Below, in pieces: positions 7,957 to 19,485 of a DNA stretch of 64,000 nucleotides (positions within the stretch are counted from its first letter, which is position 1; the number at the start of each line of letters is the position of its first letter). The position numbers were made by a program, and so were the translations under genes. The notes below the pieces were generated by a model, which was not told where the DNA came from, did not search any database, and worked only from the letters and a program-made list of their open reading frames with translations. Source of the DNA: Segatella copri (GTDB lineage Bacteria; Bacteroidota; Bacteroidia; Bacteroidales; Bacteroidaceae); contig NZ_JAPDVG010000001.1 of the NCBI RefSeq assembly GCF_026015625.1, positions 1,426,001 to 1,490,000 of the forward strand, read 5' to 3'.

Positions 7957-8709
7957 CTACTCACTAAGATAGAATTCTTCCGTTATTTTCCTATACCATT
8001 CCGAGCGGTTTCCCTGCGAATCCATCATCGTTTCAACACACTCTTCATAAGGCGAAATGCGATGCTTGGCAAAACTCAGCATAAAGCGTTTTGGCTGCTT
8101 GCGTTCTACCGTCTTCACGCCACACTTCCGTATAAGATAAAAACCTAATATACAAGACTCTGCAACAAACTGCTCCACTACTTCTACGGGAACAATTGCA
8201 GAGAAAATACCGTCATCAGAAAGTAACCGTTTTACACCCGCAAACAAATCGCGGAACGGAAGACTGTCCGTATGTCTCGCCATCGTCCTCTTACTGTCCG
8301 GATTTTTCAAGCTATCTACAAAGAACGGAGGATTGCTCACTATCGCATCAAAAACACCGGCAGCCTTCAAATCTGCAGCAGCTTCCAAAGCCTCAGCAGC
8401 TTCCGAAACACCGGCTCCCCCGAAATCCTGCAGTCTGCAGCATTCTATTTCCACCCTGTCGCGAAACGGACTAGCCATCACATTCTCCCTCGCCTGTCCG
8501 CAGGCATCAGCATCCATATCAATCCCCACTACCTCAGCCTCAGGAAAACGCTGCGCCAGCATGAGCGAAATCAGTCCCGTTCCGGAACCAATGTCCAGAA
8601 TCCGCCTGCCACCTTGCGCCCATGCACCCAGCAAAACGCCGTCAGTTCCCACTTTCATGGCACAACGGTCTTGCTCTATCTCAAACTGTTTAAATCGAAA
8701 ATTACCCAT
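7957..8709 (-). CDS. trmN6: tRNA1(Val) adenine-N6 methyltransferase family
   Basis: 250 residues. SAM-dependent N6-adenine methyltransferase of the TrmN6/YfiC family, which modifies A37 of tRNA-Val. The N-terminus FRFKQFEIEQDRCAMKVGTDGVLLGAW is family-specific. Motif I is ILDIGSGTGLISLMLAQR (residues ~37-54) and the catalytic motif IV is NPPFF (~133). Between motifs III and IV there is an Ala/Glu-rich stretch (SEAAEALEAAADLKAAG) longer than in typical members, perhaps a slippage-expanded loop. It is convergent with the lipid kinase gene. Confidence 0.85.
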   Translation of the reverse strand: MGNFRFKQFEIEQDRCAMKVGTDGVLLGAWAQGGRRILDIGSGTGLISLMLAQRFPEAEVVGIDMDADACGQARENVMASPFRDRVEIECCRLQDFGGAGVSEAAEALEAAADLKAAGVFDAIVSNPPFFVDSLKNPDSKRTMARHTDSLPFRDLFAGVKRLLSDDGIFSAIVPVEVVEQFVAESCILGFYLIRKCGVKTVERKQPKRFMLSFAKHRISPYEECVETMMDSQGNRSEWYRKITEEFYLSE

Positions 8710-8899
8710 AAATTCTTCTGTCTCTTTACAGAAGAAAACGAATGCGCCGCCGATTTATTTTATCGCAAACAGCAGAAATTGCCACTTCCACCTGCAAAAG
8801 CAGCTACCCACATCTATAAAAACGGGTACTAATATATAGAAAAAGCAATTTTATTATTAAATAATCTATCATCTTCCACGATATTTCACAAAAAATGAG

Positions 8900-8907
8900 T
8901 ACCTTTG
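8900..8907 (+). promoter_or_regulatory. -7 element, lon
   Basis: TACCTTTG followed by CA, 29 bp upstream of the lon start codon. Confidence 0.65.
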
Positions 8908-8935
8908 CACGGAAAATAGAAATCATAACAAAAAA

Positions 8936-11407
8936 ATGGATAATAGAAGAACAAGTACCCGAATACAAATGATTGCAGATTACGAGGGCGACCCGAAAAC
9001 CCTGATTGAAGACCAGGAAGAAGGTTTGTACCCTACCCTCTGCATGCGAGATATTGTAGTTTTCCCTACCAACATGACCCCTATCGTTGTGGGCAGAAAG
9101 GAAAGTCTGAATCTCGTCCGGATGCTGGAAAAGAAGCCAGACACCACATTCTGTGTATTCTGCCAGAAGAATAAAGACACAGAATTGCCCTACGAAGAAG
9201 ACCTCTACCCTGTAGGTGTCTACGCCAAACTCATCAAGGTGATCAAGATGCCTGGCACAGACCAGATGAGCATCATCATCCAGGGTCTGGGCAGATGTCA
9301 GATGAAACATCTCGTTCAAAAAGAGCCTTACACAGTAATTGACGTAAAAAGTCTTCCGGAGAAATGGCCTGACGAGAACAACGATGAACTCTTCAGAATG
9401 CTCTACGAGAACTTCCATTACGAAGCGACAGACTATATCAAATCAAACGCCAACTATACTGATGATGCCATCCAGGCCATCAACGAACTATCGAGCATTC
9501 ACATGCAGTGCAACTTCATGTGCTCCCTCCTCCCTTTCTCCATCGAGGATAAAATCAAGATGCTGAAAGAGGAAAATCTCAGCGAGCGCATCATGATTGC
9601 CATCAGATCTCTGAACAAGGTGCGCCATCTGCTACGCATACAGACTGAGATTGAGAACAAAACCCACTACGACCTCGATGAACAGCAGAAGGAATACTTC
9701 CTCAAGCAGCAGATCAAGAACATCAGGGAAGAACTGGGAGAAGGCAACGCCAGTCCGGAGAAGAAGGAGATTCTGGAGAAGGCGAAACAGAAGAACTGGA
9801 GCGAAGAGACAGCCAAAATCTTCAAGAAAGAAATTGCCAAGCTCGACACCCTGAACCCGCAGAGTCCTGACTATTCGATACAGATAGGATTTCTGCAGAC
9901 CATGGTAGATTTGCCTTGGAACTCCTACACCCAGGACGACCTCAGTCTGACCCGTGCCAAGCGCATCCTGAACCACGACCACTACGGCATGGAGAATGTG
10001 AAGGAGCGCATTCTGGAATTCCTCGCCGTAAGAGCACTGAACGGCGGCGGCAAGAGTCCTATCCTCTGCCTCTACGGTCCTCCGGGCGTAGGAAAGACCA
10101 GTCTGGGCAAGAGCATCGCAGCAGCCATGAAGCGCAAGTATGTACGCATGTCGCTGGGCGGTCTGCACGATGAAGCCGAAATCCGCGGTCACCGCCGCAC
10201 CTATGTGGGAGCCATGCCGGGCCGCATCATCAAGAACATGCTGAAGGCAGGCAGCAGCAATCCTGTCTTCATCCTCGACGAGATTGACAAGGTGGCGCAG
10301 AGCAATTTTAACGGCGACCCAGCATCAGCCCTGCTCGAAGTGCTGGACCCGGAACAGAACAATGCCTTCCACGACAACTATCTCGATATGGATTACGACC
10401 TCTCCAAGGTGCTCTTCATCGCCACAGCCAATGACCTGAGCGTCATTCCGCGTCCGCTCCTCGACCGTATGGAACTGATAGAAGTAGGCGGCTACATCAC
10501 CGAAGAGAAGACAGAGATTGCCAAGCGCCATCTCGTACCGGAAGAGCTGGAAAGCACCGGACTCGACAAGGTTTCGCCGAAGGTAAGCTTCAACAAGAAT
10601 GCCCTCGAGTTCATCATCGAGCACTACACCCGGGAGAGCGGCGTAAGACAGCTGAAGAAACAGATTGACAAGAGTCTGCGCAAGATGGCTTACAAACTGG
10701 CCTGCAACCAGGAGCTGAAGAACTACACCATCACCCCTGCCGAAGTAAAAGACCTGCTGGGCAATCCGCCGTTCAACCGCGACATCTACCAGGGCAACGA
10801 CTATGCAGGAGTGGTAACCGGACTAGCCTGGACCTCAGTGGGCGGCGAAATCCTCTACATCGAAACCTCGCTCAGCAAGGGCAAGGCAGGCAAGCTCACC
10901 CTGACCGGAAATCTGGGCGACGTGATGAAGGAATCAGCCATTATCGCGCTGGAATACGTCAAGTCGCACATCGACCTGCTGCAGGTAGACTACCGCATCT
11001 TCGAGCAGTGGAACATCCACATCCACGTGCCTGAGGGAGCCACCCCGAAAGACGGTCCTTCTGCCGGAATCACCATCGCCACCAGCATCGCCTCAGCCAT
11101 CACCCAGCGCAAGGTGCGTGCCAACACAGCCATGACCGGCGAGATAACCCTCCGCGGCAAAGTGCTCCCGGTAGGCGGAATCAAGGAGAAGATTCTGGCA
11201 GCCAAGCGGGCAGGAATCAAGCACATCGTGATGTGCAGGGAGAACCAGAAGAACGTAGAGGAAATACCGGAGAAATATCTCAAGGGCGTAGACTTCCACT
11301 ATGTAGAGAACGTGGCTGACGTCTGGCAGTTCGCGCTGACCGACGAGAAGGTGAAAAGCCCTACAGACTTCAGCATTGAGGAAAATGATAAAAAAGAAAA
11401 GAAATGA
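8936..11407 (+). CDS. lon: ATP-dependent Lon protease
   Basis: 823 residues, normal length for LonA. Degrades misfolded and regulatory proteins in the cytoplasm. The N-terminal substrate domain covers residues ~30-240. A coiled stretch ([22 protein letters not shown]) precedes the AAA+ module: Walker [10 protein letters not shown] (~380) and Walker B FILDEIDK. The protease domain has catalytic Ser in PKDGPSAG (~708) and Lys in [14 protein letters not shown] (~750). The C-terminus is acidic/basic (ENDKKEKK). Its stop overlaps the tgt start by ATGA, so the genes are coupled; LptF/G permease follows. Confidence 0.96.
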   Translation: MDNRRTSTRIQMIADYEGDPKTLIEDQEEGLYPTLCMRDIVVFPTNMTPIVVGRKESLNLVRMLEKKPDTTFCVFCQKNKDTELPYEEDLYPVGVYAKLIKVIKMPGTDQMSIIIQGLGRCQMKHLVQKEPYTVIDVKSLPEKWPDENNDELFRMLYENFHYEATDYIKSNANYTDDAIQAINELSSIHMQCNFMCSLLPFSIEDKIKMLKEENLSERIMIAIRSLNKVRHLLRIQTEIENKTHYDLDEQQKEYFLKQQIKNIREELGEGNASPEKKEILEKAKQKNWSEETAKIFKKEIAKLDTLNPQSPDYSIQIGFLQTMVDLPWNSYTQDDLSLTRAKRILNHDHYGMENVKERILEFLAVRALNGGGKSPILCLYGPPGVGKTSLGKSIAAAMKRKYVRMSLGGLHDEAEIRGHRRTYVGAMPGRIIKNMLKAGSSNPVFILDEIDKVAQSNFNGDPASALLEVLDPEQNNAFHDNYLDMDYDLSKVLFIATANDLSVIPRPLLDRMELIEVGGYITEEKTEIAKRHLVPEELESTGLDKVSPKVSFNKNALEFIIEHYTRESGVRQLKKQIDKSLRKMAYKLACNQELKNYTITPAEVKDLLGNPPFNRDIYQGNDYAGVVTGLAWTSVGGEILYIETSLSKGKAGKLTLTGNLGDVMKESAIIALEYVKSHIDLLQVDYRIFEQWNIHIHVPEGATPKDGPSAGITIATSIASAITQRKVRANTAMTGEITLRGKVLPVGGIKEKILAAKRAGIKHIVMCRENQKNVEEIPEKYLKGVDFHYVENVADVWQFALTDEKVKSPTDFSIEENDKKEKK

Positions 11408-12531
11408 AATTTGAATTACAAGTAACAGATAAAGCAAGCGATGCGCGTACAGGCATCATCACCACCGACCACGGACAGATCAAGACCCCAATCTTCATGC
11501 CCGTAGGAACCGTAGGAAGTGTGAAGGGCGTCCACTTCGAGGAGCTCAAGAAGCAGGTCATGGCACAGATTATCCTCGGAAACACCTATCACCTCTACCT
11601 GCGCCCAGGTCTTGACGTCATCAGGGCAGCAGGCGGACTGCACAAGTTCAACGGCTGGGACCGTCCTATCCTCACCGACAGCGGCGGCTTCCAGGTCTTC
11701 TCGCTCACCGGCATCCGCAAGCTCAAGGAAGAAGGCTGCGAGTTCCGCTCCCACATCGACGGCAGCAAGCACTTCTTTACACCGGAGAATGTGATGGACA
11801 CCGAGCGCATCATCGGAGCCGACATCATGATGGCCTTCGATGAATGTCCGCCGGGACAGAGCGATTACCAGTACGCCAAGAACAGCCTCATGCTCACCCA
11901 GCGCTGGCTAGACCGCTGCATCAAGCGGTTTAACGAGACCGAGCCCCTCTACGGCTATCAGCAGAGTCTCTTCCCTATCGTTCAGGGCTGCACCTTCCCG
12001 GACCTGCGCCGCGAAGCAGCCAAATACATTGCCGACAAGGGAGCCGACGGAAATGCCATCGGCGGACTTGCCGTAGGAGAGCCTACCGAGGTGATGTATG
12101 AGATGATAGAAGTAGTGAACGAAATCCTGCCGAAAGACAAGCCGAGATATCTGATGGGCGTAGGAACCCCGCAGAACATCCTCGAAGCCATCGAGCGCGG
12201 CGTAGACATGTTCGACTGCGTAATGCCGACCCGCAACGGCCGCAACGCCATGCTCTTCACCTATCAGGGCACGATGAACATGCGCAACAAGAAGTGGGAG
12301 AAAGATTTCAGTCCGGTAGATCCAGACGGCTGCGACATCGACCTCGTAACCACGAAGGCCTACCTCCACCACCTCTTCAAGGCACAGGAGCTGCTGGCGA
12401 TGCAGATAGCCAGCATCCACAACCTCTCTTTCTATCTGCGCCTCGTGACCGATGCCCGCCATCATATCGAGCAGGGCGATTTCGTGGCATGGAAGAATTC
12501 CATCATCGACCAGCTTGGCCGAAGAATTTAA
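11404..12531 (+). CDS. tgt: Queuine tRNA-ribosyltransferase
   Basis: 375 residues. Exchanges guanine 34 for preQ1 in GUN tRNAs. Conserved residues are in LTDSGGFQVFSL (base-binding Asp), GGLAVGEP, and DCVMPTRNGRN (nucleophile Asp). The C-terminal YLHHLF and SIHNLSFYLRL are typical. The zinc site is odd: where E. coli has CxCxxC before YLHHL, this protein has GCDIDLVTTKA, with one Cys only, although the later His (SIHN) is kept. It overlaps lon by 4 bp and is 13 bp before the permease gene. Confidence 0.95.
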   Translation: MKFELQVTDKASDARTGIITTDHGQIKTPIFMPVGTVGSVKGVHFEELKKQVMAQIILGNTYHLYLRPGLDVIRAAGGLHKFNGWDRPILTDSGGFQVFSLTGIRKLKEEGCEFRSHIDGSKHFFTPENVMDTERIIGADIMMAFDECPPGQSDYQYAKNSLMLTQRWLDRCIKRFNETEPLYGYQQSLFPIVQGCTFPDLRREAAKYIADKGADGNAIGGLAVGEPTEVMYEMIEVVNEILPKDKPRYLMGVGTPQNILEAIERGVDMFDCVMPTRNGRNAMLFTYQGTMNMRNKKWEKDFSPVDPDGCDIDLVTTKAYLHHLFKAQELLAMQIASIHNLSFYLRLVTDARHHIEQGDFVAWKNSIIDQLGRRI

Positions 12532-12544
12532 GTAAGCAAGCATC

Positions 12545-13786
12545 ATGAAAGATTTTAAGAAAATAAGAAAACACCGCCGGCTCTACCGCACCGGCCGATG
12601 GGCTTCCCGCAAGTTCGGGTGGCTCATCAGGGCTGTGCGCTGGCTGGCTCACAAGCTCCGGTTCCTGCGCATATTCCGGTTTCTTAACCCGTTCAGGTAC
12701 ATCAAGAAGCTCGACTGGTACATTATCAAGAAGTTTCTGGGCTACTATTTCTTCTCCATCGCCCTGATCATCTCCATCGCCATCGTCTTCGACTTCAACG
12801 AGAACCTGTCAAAATTCACAGAGCACCATGCACCGGCGCGCGCAATCATCTTCGATTACTACGCCAACTTCGTGCCCTATTTTGCCAACCTCTTCAGTGC
12901 GCTGTTCGTGTTCGTGGCGGTCATTCTCTTCACCAGCAAGCTGGCAAGCAATTCCGAAATCATCGCCATCCTGGCGTCGGGAGTATCCTTCAAGCGTCTC
13001 CTCCGCCCATACATGATTACCTGCGTGCTGCTCTCAGCCCTCTCCTTCGGGCTTTCAGCCTACGTCATTCCCCACGGAACCGTTATCAGGCAGAACTTCG
13101 AGACGATGTACAAGAACAAGAAGAAGAATACCAGTGCCGAGAATGTACAGCTGCAGGTAGACAAGGGAGTGATTGCCTATATGCAGCATTACGACAACAG
13201 CATGAAACGCGGCTACGGATTCTGTCTCGACAAGTTCCAGGACAAGAAACTCGTAAGCCACCTTACAGCGATGGACATCCAGTACGACACCATTTCCGAC
13301 AGCAAGTATCACTGGCAACTGAGCAACTGGAAAATCCGCAAGCTCCAGGGCATGAAGGAGCATATTACGAGCGGAGCGCAGAAGGACACCATCATCATGA
13401 TGGAACCTACCGACCTGGTCTATTCCAAGGGTCAGCAGGAAACCTTCACCAGTCCTGAGCTCCGCGATTACATCTCCAAGCAGATCAACCGCGGTTCGGG
13501 CAACGTAGTGCAGTACGAGGTAGAATACCACAAGCGCATCGCCTCATCCTTCGCCTCGTTCATCCTCACCATCATCGGTGTCTCCCTCTCAGCCCGCAAG
13601 CGCAAGGGCGGCATGGGAGCAGCATTGGGCGTTGGACTTGCGCTGAGTTTCGGCTACATCATGCTGCAGACGGTTTCTGCCACCTTCGCCATCCAGGCCA
13701 ACTTCCCGCCTGTTCTGGCAGCGTGGCTTCCAAACTTCCTCTTCGCCATCGTAGCCTACTTCTGCTACCGCAAGGCACCGAGGTAA
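12545..13786 (+). CDS. LptF/LptG family permease
   Basis: 413 residues. Inner-membrane part of the LPS export ABC transporter (LptB2FG). A very basic N-terminal extension of ~55 residues (RKHRRLYRTGRW...) precedes the first membrane segment, which begins at KKLDWYIIKKFLGYYFF. Two further segments follow, then a periplasmic beta-jellyroll (about 180-310), then three C-terminal segments with SLSARKRKGGMGAALGVGLALSFGY. An internal start is possible, but the frame is open and well spaced from tgt. Whether it is F or G cannot be decided alone. Confidence 0.87.
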   Translation: MKDFKKIRKHRRLYRTGRWASRKFGWLIRAVRWLAHKLRFLRIFRFLNPFRYIKKLDWYIIKKFLGYYFFSIALIISIAIVFDFNENLSKFTEHHAPARAIIFDYYANFVPYFANLFSALFVFVAVILFTSKLASNSEIIAILASGVSFKRLLRPYMITCVLLSALSFGLSAYVIPHGTVIRQNFETMYKNKKKNTSAENVQLQVDKGVIAYMQHYDNSMKRGYGFCLDKFQDKKLVSHLTAMDIQYDTISDSKYHWQLSNWKIRKLQGMKEHITSGAQKDTIIMMEPTDLVYSKGQQETFTSPELRDYISKQINRGSGNVVQYEVEYHKRIASSFASFILTIIGVSLSARKRKGGMGAALGVGLALSFGYIMLQTVSATFAIQANFPPVLAAWLPNFLFAIVAYFCYRKAPR

Positions 13787-13789
13787 AAA

Positions 13790-13818
13790 GTCAACATTCA
13801 ACATTCAACATTCAACAT
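13790..13818 (+). repeat. TCAACAT heptamer repeats before the helicase start
   Basis: Four tandem TCAACAT units, then an A-run, immediately upstream of the ATG at 13828. The same unit in the same position precedes the smalltalk gene (32606-32639). Confidence 0.75.
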
Positions 13819-13827
13819 TAAAAAAAA

Positions 13828-15549
<1,722 letters not shown>

Positions 15550-15581
15550 GAAATAAATTATCTTTTAAAAAGGAAAGAGGA

Positions 15582-16883
15582 ATGATGAAAGAGCTATCCC
15601 TCACCCCGCTCATGACCATCAGCCTCACACTGACGATCGGAATCATCATAGCCAAATGGGGCTATGATGATTTCAACATGCGCTTCTGGCTCATCATCTC
15701 CATCATTTCATGCGCCCTTGGCAGCATCATCTTTTTCCTTACTGAGTTCTTAAGCAAAAAAGCTTACTTCAGCAGGAGCCACCAGTTTCTCATCTTCTCC
15801 CAATGCGTGATGATTCATTTATGCATCCTGAGCCTTGGGGCTTTTCTTACCTGTAAGCAAATAGCTGATTCCCAAACCTCTACACAACTGAAAAACTGGC
15901 AGGAACTGTCTTACCTCACACGGGCAAAAATCAATACCGAACGCTATAAAAGCAATATTGAAAGCAAACTGGTTTCCCTTCACGTAAAACAGCAAGACTA
16001 TGCAGTCATCGCAGCCATGGCGCTGGGCGACAAGAGCGCACTCGACTCGAACACCCGAAACAGTTACTCCATTTCCGGAGCCAGTCACATCCTGGCAGTA
16101 AGCGGACTTCATATAGGCATTATCTTCCAGCTTTTCATCTTTCTGCTAGGCGGCAGAAAGTACTCAGTTTACACCATCATCCTGTCCCTCATCTCCATCT
16201 GGACCTACGTTTTTCTCATAGGATTGCCGGCAAGTGCAGTCCGTTCAGCCATCATGCTTTCAGCCTACAGCTTAAGTTTAGCTTTTCATCGTACCGGCCT
16301 GCCGCTCAACACCTTAGCCTCAGCTTATATATTGATACTCTTCATCAGTCCGCTCTATCTTTTCGAGTTGAGTTTCCAGCTTTCGTTCCTTGCCGTAGCC
16401 TCCATTCTGCTGTTCTTCTCACCCCTTTACTCCCTTCTCCCCATCCGCAGCCGTTTCATCCGTTGGGCATGGGGACTCCTTTGCGTTTCACTGGCAGCCC
16501 AGATAGGAACCCTTCCGGTCATCGTCTACACCTTCGGCAGAATATCGTGCTATTCACTTCTCACCAATTACATCGCCATTCCCGCAGCAACCCTCATCCT
16601 ATATCTTGGAGCAGCCTTAATTCTGTTCTCCCCACTCACGTTATGGGCGCCCATAGCACCGGTTGTCGCCCCACTCATCAGCCTTACATCAGGCGCCCTG
16701 ACCAGCATCACCCAGTTTTTGAATACAGCCATAAAACTGATCAGCATGCTGCCCGGAGCAAGCATCGAAAACGTAAGAATCAGTCTGCCTCAGGTAATCG
16801 GTCTCTACGCTATCATCCTGCTCATTTATGCCCTATGGCACAGGATAGATAAACAGAAGTCGCCAGAATGCAAGATTCCCTAA
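15582..16883 (+). CDS. comEC: ComEC/Rec2-type channel protein, membrane core only
   Basis: 433 residues, about half the length of full ComEC. The hallmark is SISGASHILAVSGLHIGIIF (~residues 160-180), followed by repeated membrane segments with LPASAVRSAIMLSAY and FELSFQLSFLAVASILLF. ComEC forms the inner-membrane channel for DNA uptake. The C-terminal metallo-beta-lactamase domain of longer homologues is absent and the N-terminal OB-like domain is short; such compact forms are frequent in Bacteroidetes. It follows the helicase gene by 32 bp with a GGAAAGAGG ribosome-binding-like sequence. Confidence 0.85.
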   Translation: MMKELSLTPLMTISLTLTIGIIIAKWGYDDFNMRFWLIISIISCALGSIIFFLTEFLSKKAYFSRSHQFLIFSQCVMIHLCILSLGAFLTCKQIADSQTSTQLKNWQELSYLTRAKINTERYKSNIESKLVSLHVKQQDYAVIAAMALGDKSALDSNTRNSYSISGASHILAVSGLHIGIIFQLFIFLLGGRKYSVYTIILSLISIWTYVFLIGLPASAVRSAIMLSAYSLSLAFHRTGLPLNTLASAYILILFISPLYLFELSFQLSFLAVASILLFFSPLYSLLPIRSRFIRWAWGLLCVSLAAQIGTLPVIVYTFGRISCYSLLTNYIAIPAATLILYLGAALILFSPLTLWAPIAPVVAPLISLTSGALTSITQFLNTAIKLISMLPGASIENVRISLPQVIGLYAIILLIYALWHRIDKQKSPECKIP

Positions 16884-17046
16884 AACAGAGATAAAGGCTT
16901 AAACCCCGGAAAAAACGTCTCTTATATAATAAGGTGTGCGTACACAAATGCGCTACAAAACGTGGCTAAAAATGTTAAAAAATGACTTTTTTCTACTTTT
17001 TCTGCATTTTTTCTTTCTTTTTGTTGGTGTTTTCAAGAAAAACATG

Positions 17047-17054
17047 TATCTTTG
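17047..17054 (+). promoter_or_regulatory. -7 element, gdhA
   Basis: TATCTTTG followed by CA, 50 bp upstream of the start. The leader is AT-rich with no obvious riboswitch fold. Confidence 0.65.
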
Positions 17055-17104
17055 CAAGCAGAAATAAAAAATAAGAATTTAAACACAATAAAAGATTAAA
17101 GATT

Positions 17105-18439
17105 ATGAAAGCATCTGAAGTAATCGCGAATCTCCAAAGAAGATTCCCAAATGAGCCTGAGTACATTCAGGCAGTTAGTCAGGTTCTCGGTACTATCGAG
17201 GAAGAATACAACAAGCACCCAGAGTTTGAGAAAGCAAACCTCATCGAGCGTCTCTGCATTCCAGACCGCATCATCCAGTTCCGCGTATCTTGGGTAGATG
17301 ATAAGGGCAACGTACAGACTAACATGGGTTACCGCGTTCAGCACAACAACGCGATTGGCCCTTACAAGGGAGGTCTTCGCTACCACAAGTCTGTAAACTT
17401 GGGTATTTTGAAGTTCTTGGCTTTCGAGCAGACATTCAAGAACTCTCTTACTACTCTCCCAATGGGTGGTGCTAAGGGTGGTTCCGACTTCTCTCCACGT
17501 GGCAAGAGCAACAACGAGGTGATGCGTTTCTGCCAGGCTTTCATGACAGAGCTTTACCGTCACATGGGTCCAGACGAGGATGTTCCAGCTGGTGACATCG
17601 GTGTAGGTGGCCGTGAGGTAGGTTACCTCTTCGGAATGTACAAGAAGTTGACACACCAGTTCCAGGGCGTCTTGACCGGTAAGGGTCAGGAGTTCGGTGG
17701 TTCATTGATTCGTCCTGAGGCTACAGGTTACGGTAACGTATACTTCCTCTGCAACATGCTCGCTACCAAGGGTATTGACATCAAGGGCAAGACTGTTTTG
17801 GTTTCAGGTTCAGGTAATGTAGCCCAGTACACTATGGAGAAGTTGCTCCAGTTGGGTGCTAAGCCAGTTACATGTTCAGATTCAGATGGTTACATCTACG
17901 ACCCAGACGGAATCGACCGCGAGAAGCTCGATTACATCATGGAGCTCAAGAACGTAGAGCGTGGTCGTATCAAGGAGTATGCAGAGAAGTATGGTGTAAA
18001 ATATGTTGCAGGTGCTAAGCCTTGGTTTGAGAAGGCAGACATCGCTCTCCCATCAGCTACTCAGAACGAAATCAACGAGGAGGCAGCCAAGGCTCTCATC
18101 GCCAACGGCGTAATCGCAGTAAGCGAGGGTGCCAACATGCCTACTACTCCAGAGGCTATCAAGGTATTCCAGGATGCTAAGATTCTCTACTCTCCAGGTA
18201 AGGCAGCCAACGCAGGTGGTGTTGCTGTATCAGGTCTTGAGATGAGCCAGAACTCTGAGCGTCTGAAGTGGTCTCGTGAGGAGGTTGATGCTAAGCTCCA
18301 CGACATCATGAACGATATTCACGCTAACTGCGTGAAGTATGGTACTGAGCCAGACGGTTACGTAAATTACGTAAAGGGTGCAAACGTAGCCGGCTTCCTG
18401 AAGGTAGCTAAGGCTATGATGGCTCAGGGCATTGTATAA
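17105..18439 (+). CDS. gdhA: NADP-type glutamate dehydrogenase
   Basis: 444 residues, hexameric class size. Interconverts 2-oxoglutarate plus ammonia and glutamate. The catalytic Lys lies in PMGGAKGGSDF (~127) and the Asp in EDVPAGDIGVGGREVGYLFG (~165). The nucleotide fold has LVSGSGNVAQYTMEKL (~240), and GANMPTTPEA and SPGKAANAGGVAVSGLEMSQN follow. Cofactor preference is inferred from overall similarity to GdhA. Codon use is strongly biased, as in highly expressed genes. A terminator follows 50 bp after the stop. Confidence 0.95.
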   Translation: MKASEVIANLQRRFPNEPEYIQAVSQVLGTIEEEYNKHPEFEKANLIERLCIPDRIIQFRVSWVDDKGNVQTNMGYRVQHNNAIGPYKGGLRYHKSVNLGILKFLAFEQTFKNSLTTLPMGGAKGGSDFSPRGKSNNEVMRFCQAFMTELYRHMGPDEDVPAGDIGVGGREVGYLFGMYKKLTHQFQGVLTGKGQEFGGSLIRPEATGYGNVYFLCNMLATKGIDIKGKTVLVSGSGNVAQYTMEKLLQLGAKPVTCSDSDGYIYDPDGIDREKLDYIMELKNVERGRIKEYAEKYGVKYVAGAKPWFEKADIALPSATQNEINEEAAKALIANGVIAVSEGANMPTTPEAIKVFQDAKILYSPGKAANAGGVAVSGLEMSQNSERLKWSREEVDAKLHDIMNDIHANCVKYGTEPDGYVNYVKGANVAGFLKVAKAMMAQGIV

Positions 18440-18488
18440 GGCAAGAAAATTAACAATAAACATTGTTTAAAAATTTTAAATTATAGGA

Positions 18489-18522
18489 AATAGCGGGTCT
18501 GTGACAGATCCGCTATTTTTGT
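18489..18522. terminator. Bidirectional terminator between gdhA and the amidase gene
   Basis: 13-bp stem (AATAGCGGGTCTG with CAGATCCGCTATT, one G-T pair), 3-nt loop, T-run on the plus strand. It separates two convergent genes. Confidence 0.85.
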
Positions 18523-18524
18523 GT

Positions 18525-18932
18525 TTACTCCTTCCCCCACTCCTTCTTTACATTAAAGCAGGGACAGGCTTTGTTGGCAAATTCATTATGACCATGAATC
18601 GTGGCTAATGGATATTCCTCCTTCAGCTGCTCGATGAGCGAGCGCATTGCCGCTTTCTGGTCTCGGGTTCTTGTATCCTTCGGCTTACCTTTCTTTGATA
18701 AGCCGCCGATGTAGCAAATGCCTATACTGATGGAATTATGGCCCTTGCAATGGGCGCCGACCTCCTCTATCGCACGACCTACATGAATGCTGCCGTCACG
18801 ATAAATCACGAAATGATAACCTATGCAGCGCATTCCGCGCTCCCGGTGCCAGCGGTCAATATCCGCTACGGTGAAGTTGCGACCTTCCTTGGTCGCACTG
18901 CAATGAATGATGATTTCCTTTATCTTACGCAT
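18525..18932 (-). CDS. N-acetylmuramoyl-L-alanine amidase (T7 lysozyme type)
   Basis: 135 residues, a single Amidase_2 domain without signal peptide. Cleaves the lactyl-amide bond of peptidoglycan. Zinc ligands by motif: H10 (IIIHCSAT), a His in TIHGHNEF (113 or 115), and C125 (KACPCFNV). Also GYHFVIYRDG and GHNSISIGICYIGG. Lack of export signal fits phage-type endolysins. This gene type recurs beside HU-like, smalltalk and DUF3987 genes in Bacteroidales, and here it is the outermost gene of that group on the left. Confidence 0.92.
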   Translation of the reverse strand: MRKIKEIIIHCSATKEGRNFTVADIDRWHRERGMRCIGYHFVIYRDGSIHVGRAIEEVGAHCKGHNSISIGICYIGGLSKKGKPKDTRTRDQKAAMRSLIEQLKEEYPLATIHGHNEFANKACPCFNVKKEWGKE

Positions 18933-18947
18933 GATATTGAATATTAA

Positions 18948-19457
18948 TTATTGAAAAATAAGCAGATAATTAAGGGGGATTTCGTCAACACCCCAATCCC
19001 TGATAAACAGATTGATTCTGCACGGTAGATGCTTTTTCTTCATCCTCTTGAATTCCTCATTCAACAACTGGCAAAATTCATTATAGCATTCTTCTGATTG
19101 CGTAACGATTCCGGTATAATGAGACTTGCCCAGAATGATACTCTTGTTTCTCAGACGTAGCGGACCGTTGCCAGGCACAAAGCGAGCTCTGCGCCTAACA
19201 GTACGAGGCACGTAATGGGATCTTAACAGAATAACAGGCTTGATAACAATTTCATATTTTCCTCTTTCATACTTATTTTTCTTCTTTGTCTCCGACACCT
19301 TCTTTTGCTTGGTAGGAATGAGAGAAATCTTATAACGTCCTGCTGGCAAATGACGGTTAGGACGTTCTAAGGTGTCGCAGAAAATCTTGCCACCTATAAC
19401 CATTGTGCCATCCACACTCCATGGAGTGAAGCGACGGCGGAATATATTGATGTTCAT
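18948..19457 (-). CDS. DUF5675 family protein
   Basis: 169 residues, basic. The N-terminus FTPWSVDGTMVIGGKIFCDTLERPNRHLPAGRYKISL (in parts) is the DUF5675 signature: a beta-rich small domain found in phage and mobile-element lysis or tail neighbourhoods. Charged Lys/Arg-rich segments at ~60-70 and ~90-105 interrupt it. No enzyme residues are assigned to the family that I can name. It lies 15 bp upstream of the amidase gene and probably shares its transcript. Confidence 0.7.
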   Translation of the reverse strand: MNINIFRRRFTPWSVDGTMVIGGKIFCDTLERPNRHLPAGRYKISLIPTKQKKVSETKKKNKYERGKYEIVIKPVILLRSHYVPRTVRRRARFVPGNGPLRLRNKSIILGKSHYTGIVTQSEECYNEFCQLLNEEFKRMKKKHLPCRINLFIRDWGVDEIPLNYLLIFQ

Positions 19458-19485
19458 GATAATTTACAATTAATAATGAATAATT

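Noticed and set aside
7891..8148. Open frame beginning PWARSFCPFRACG
   Set aside because: Produced by the nested palindromic repeat; the same peptide arises from each copy.
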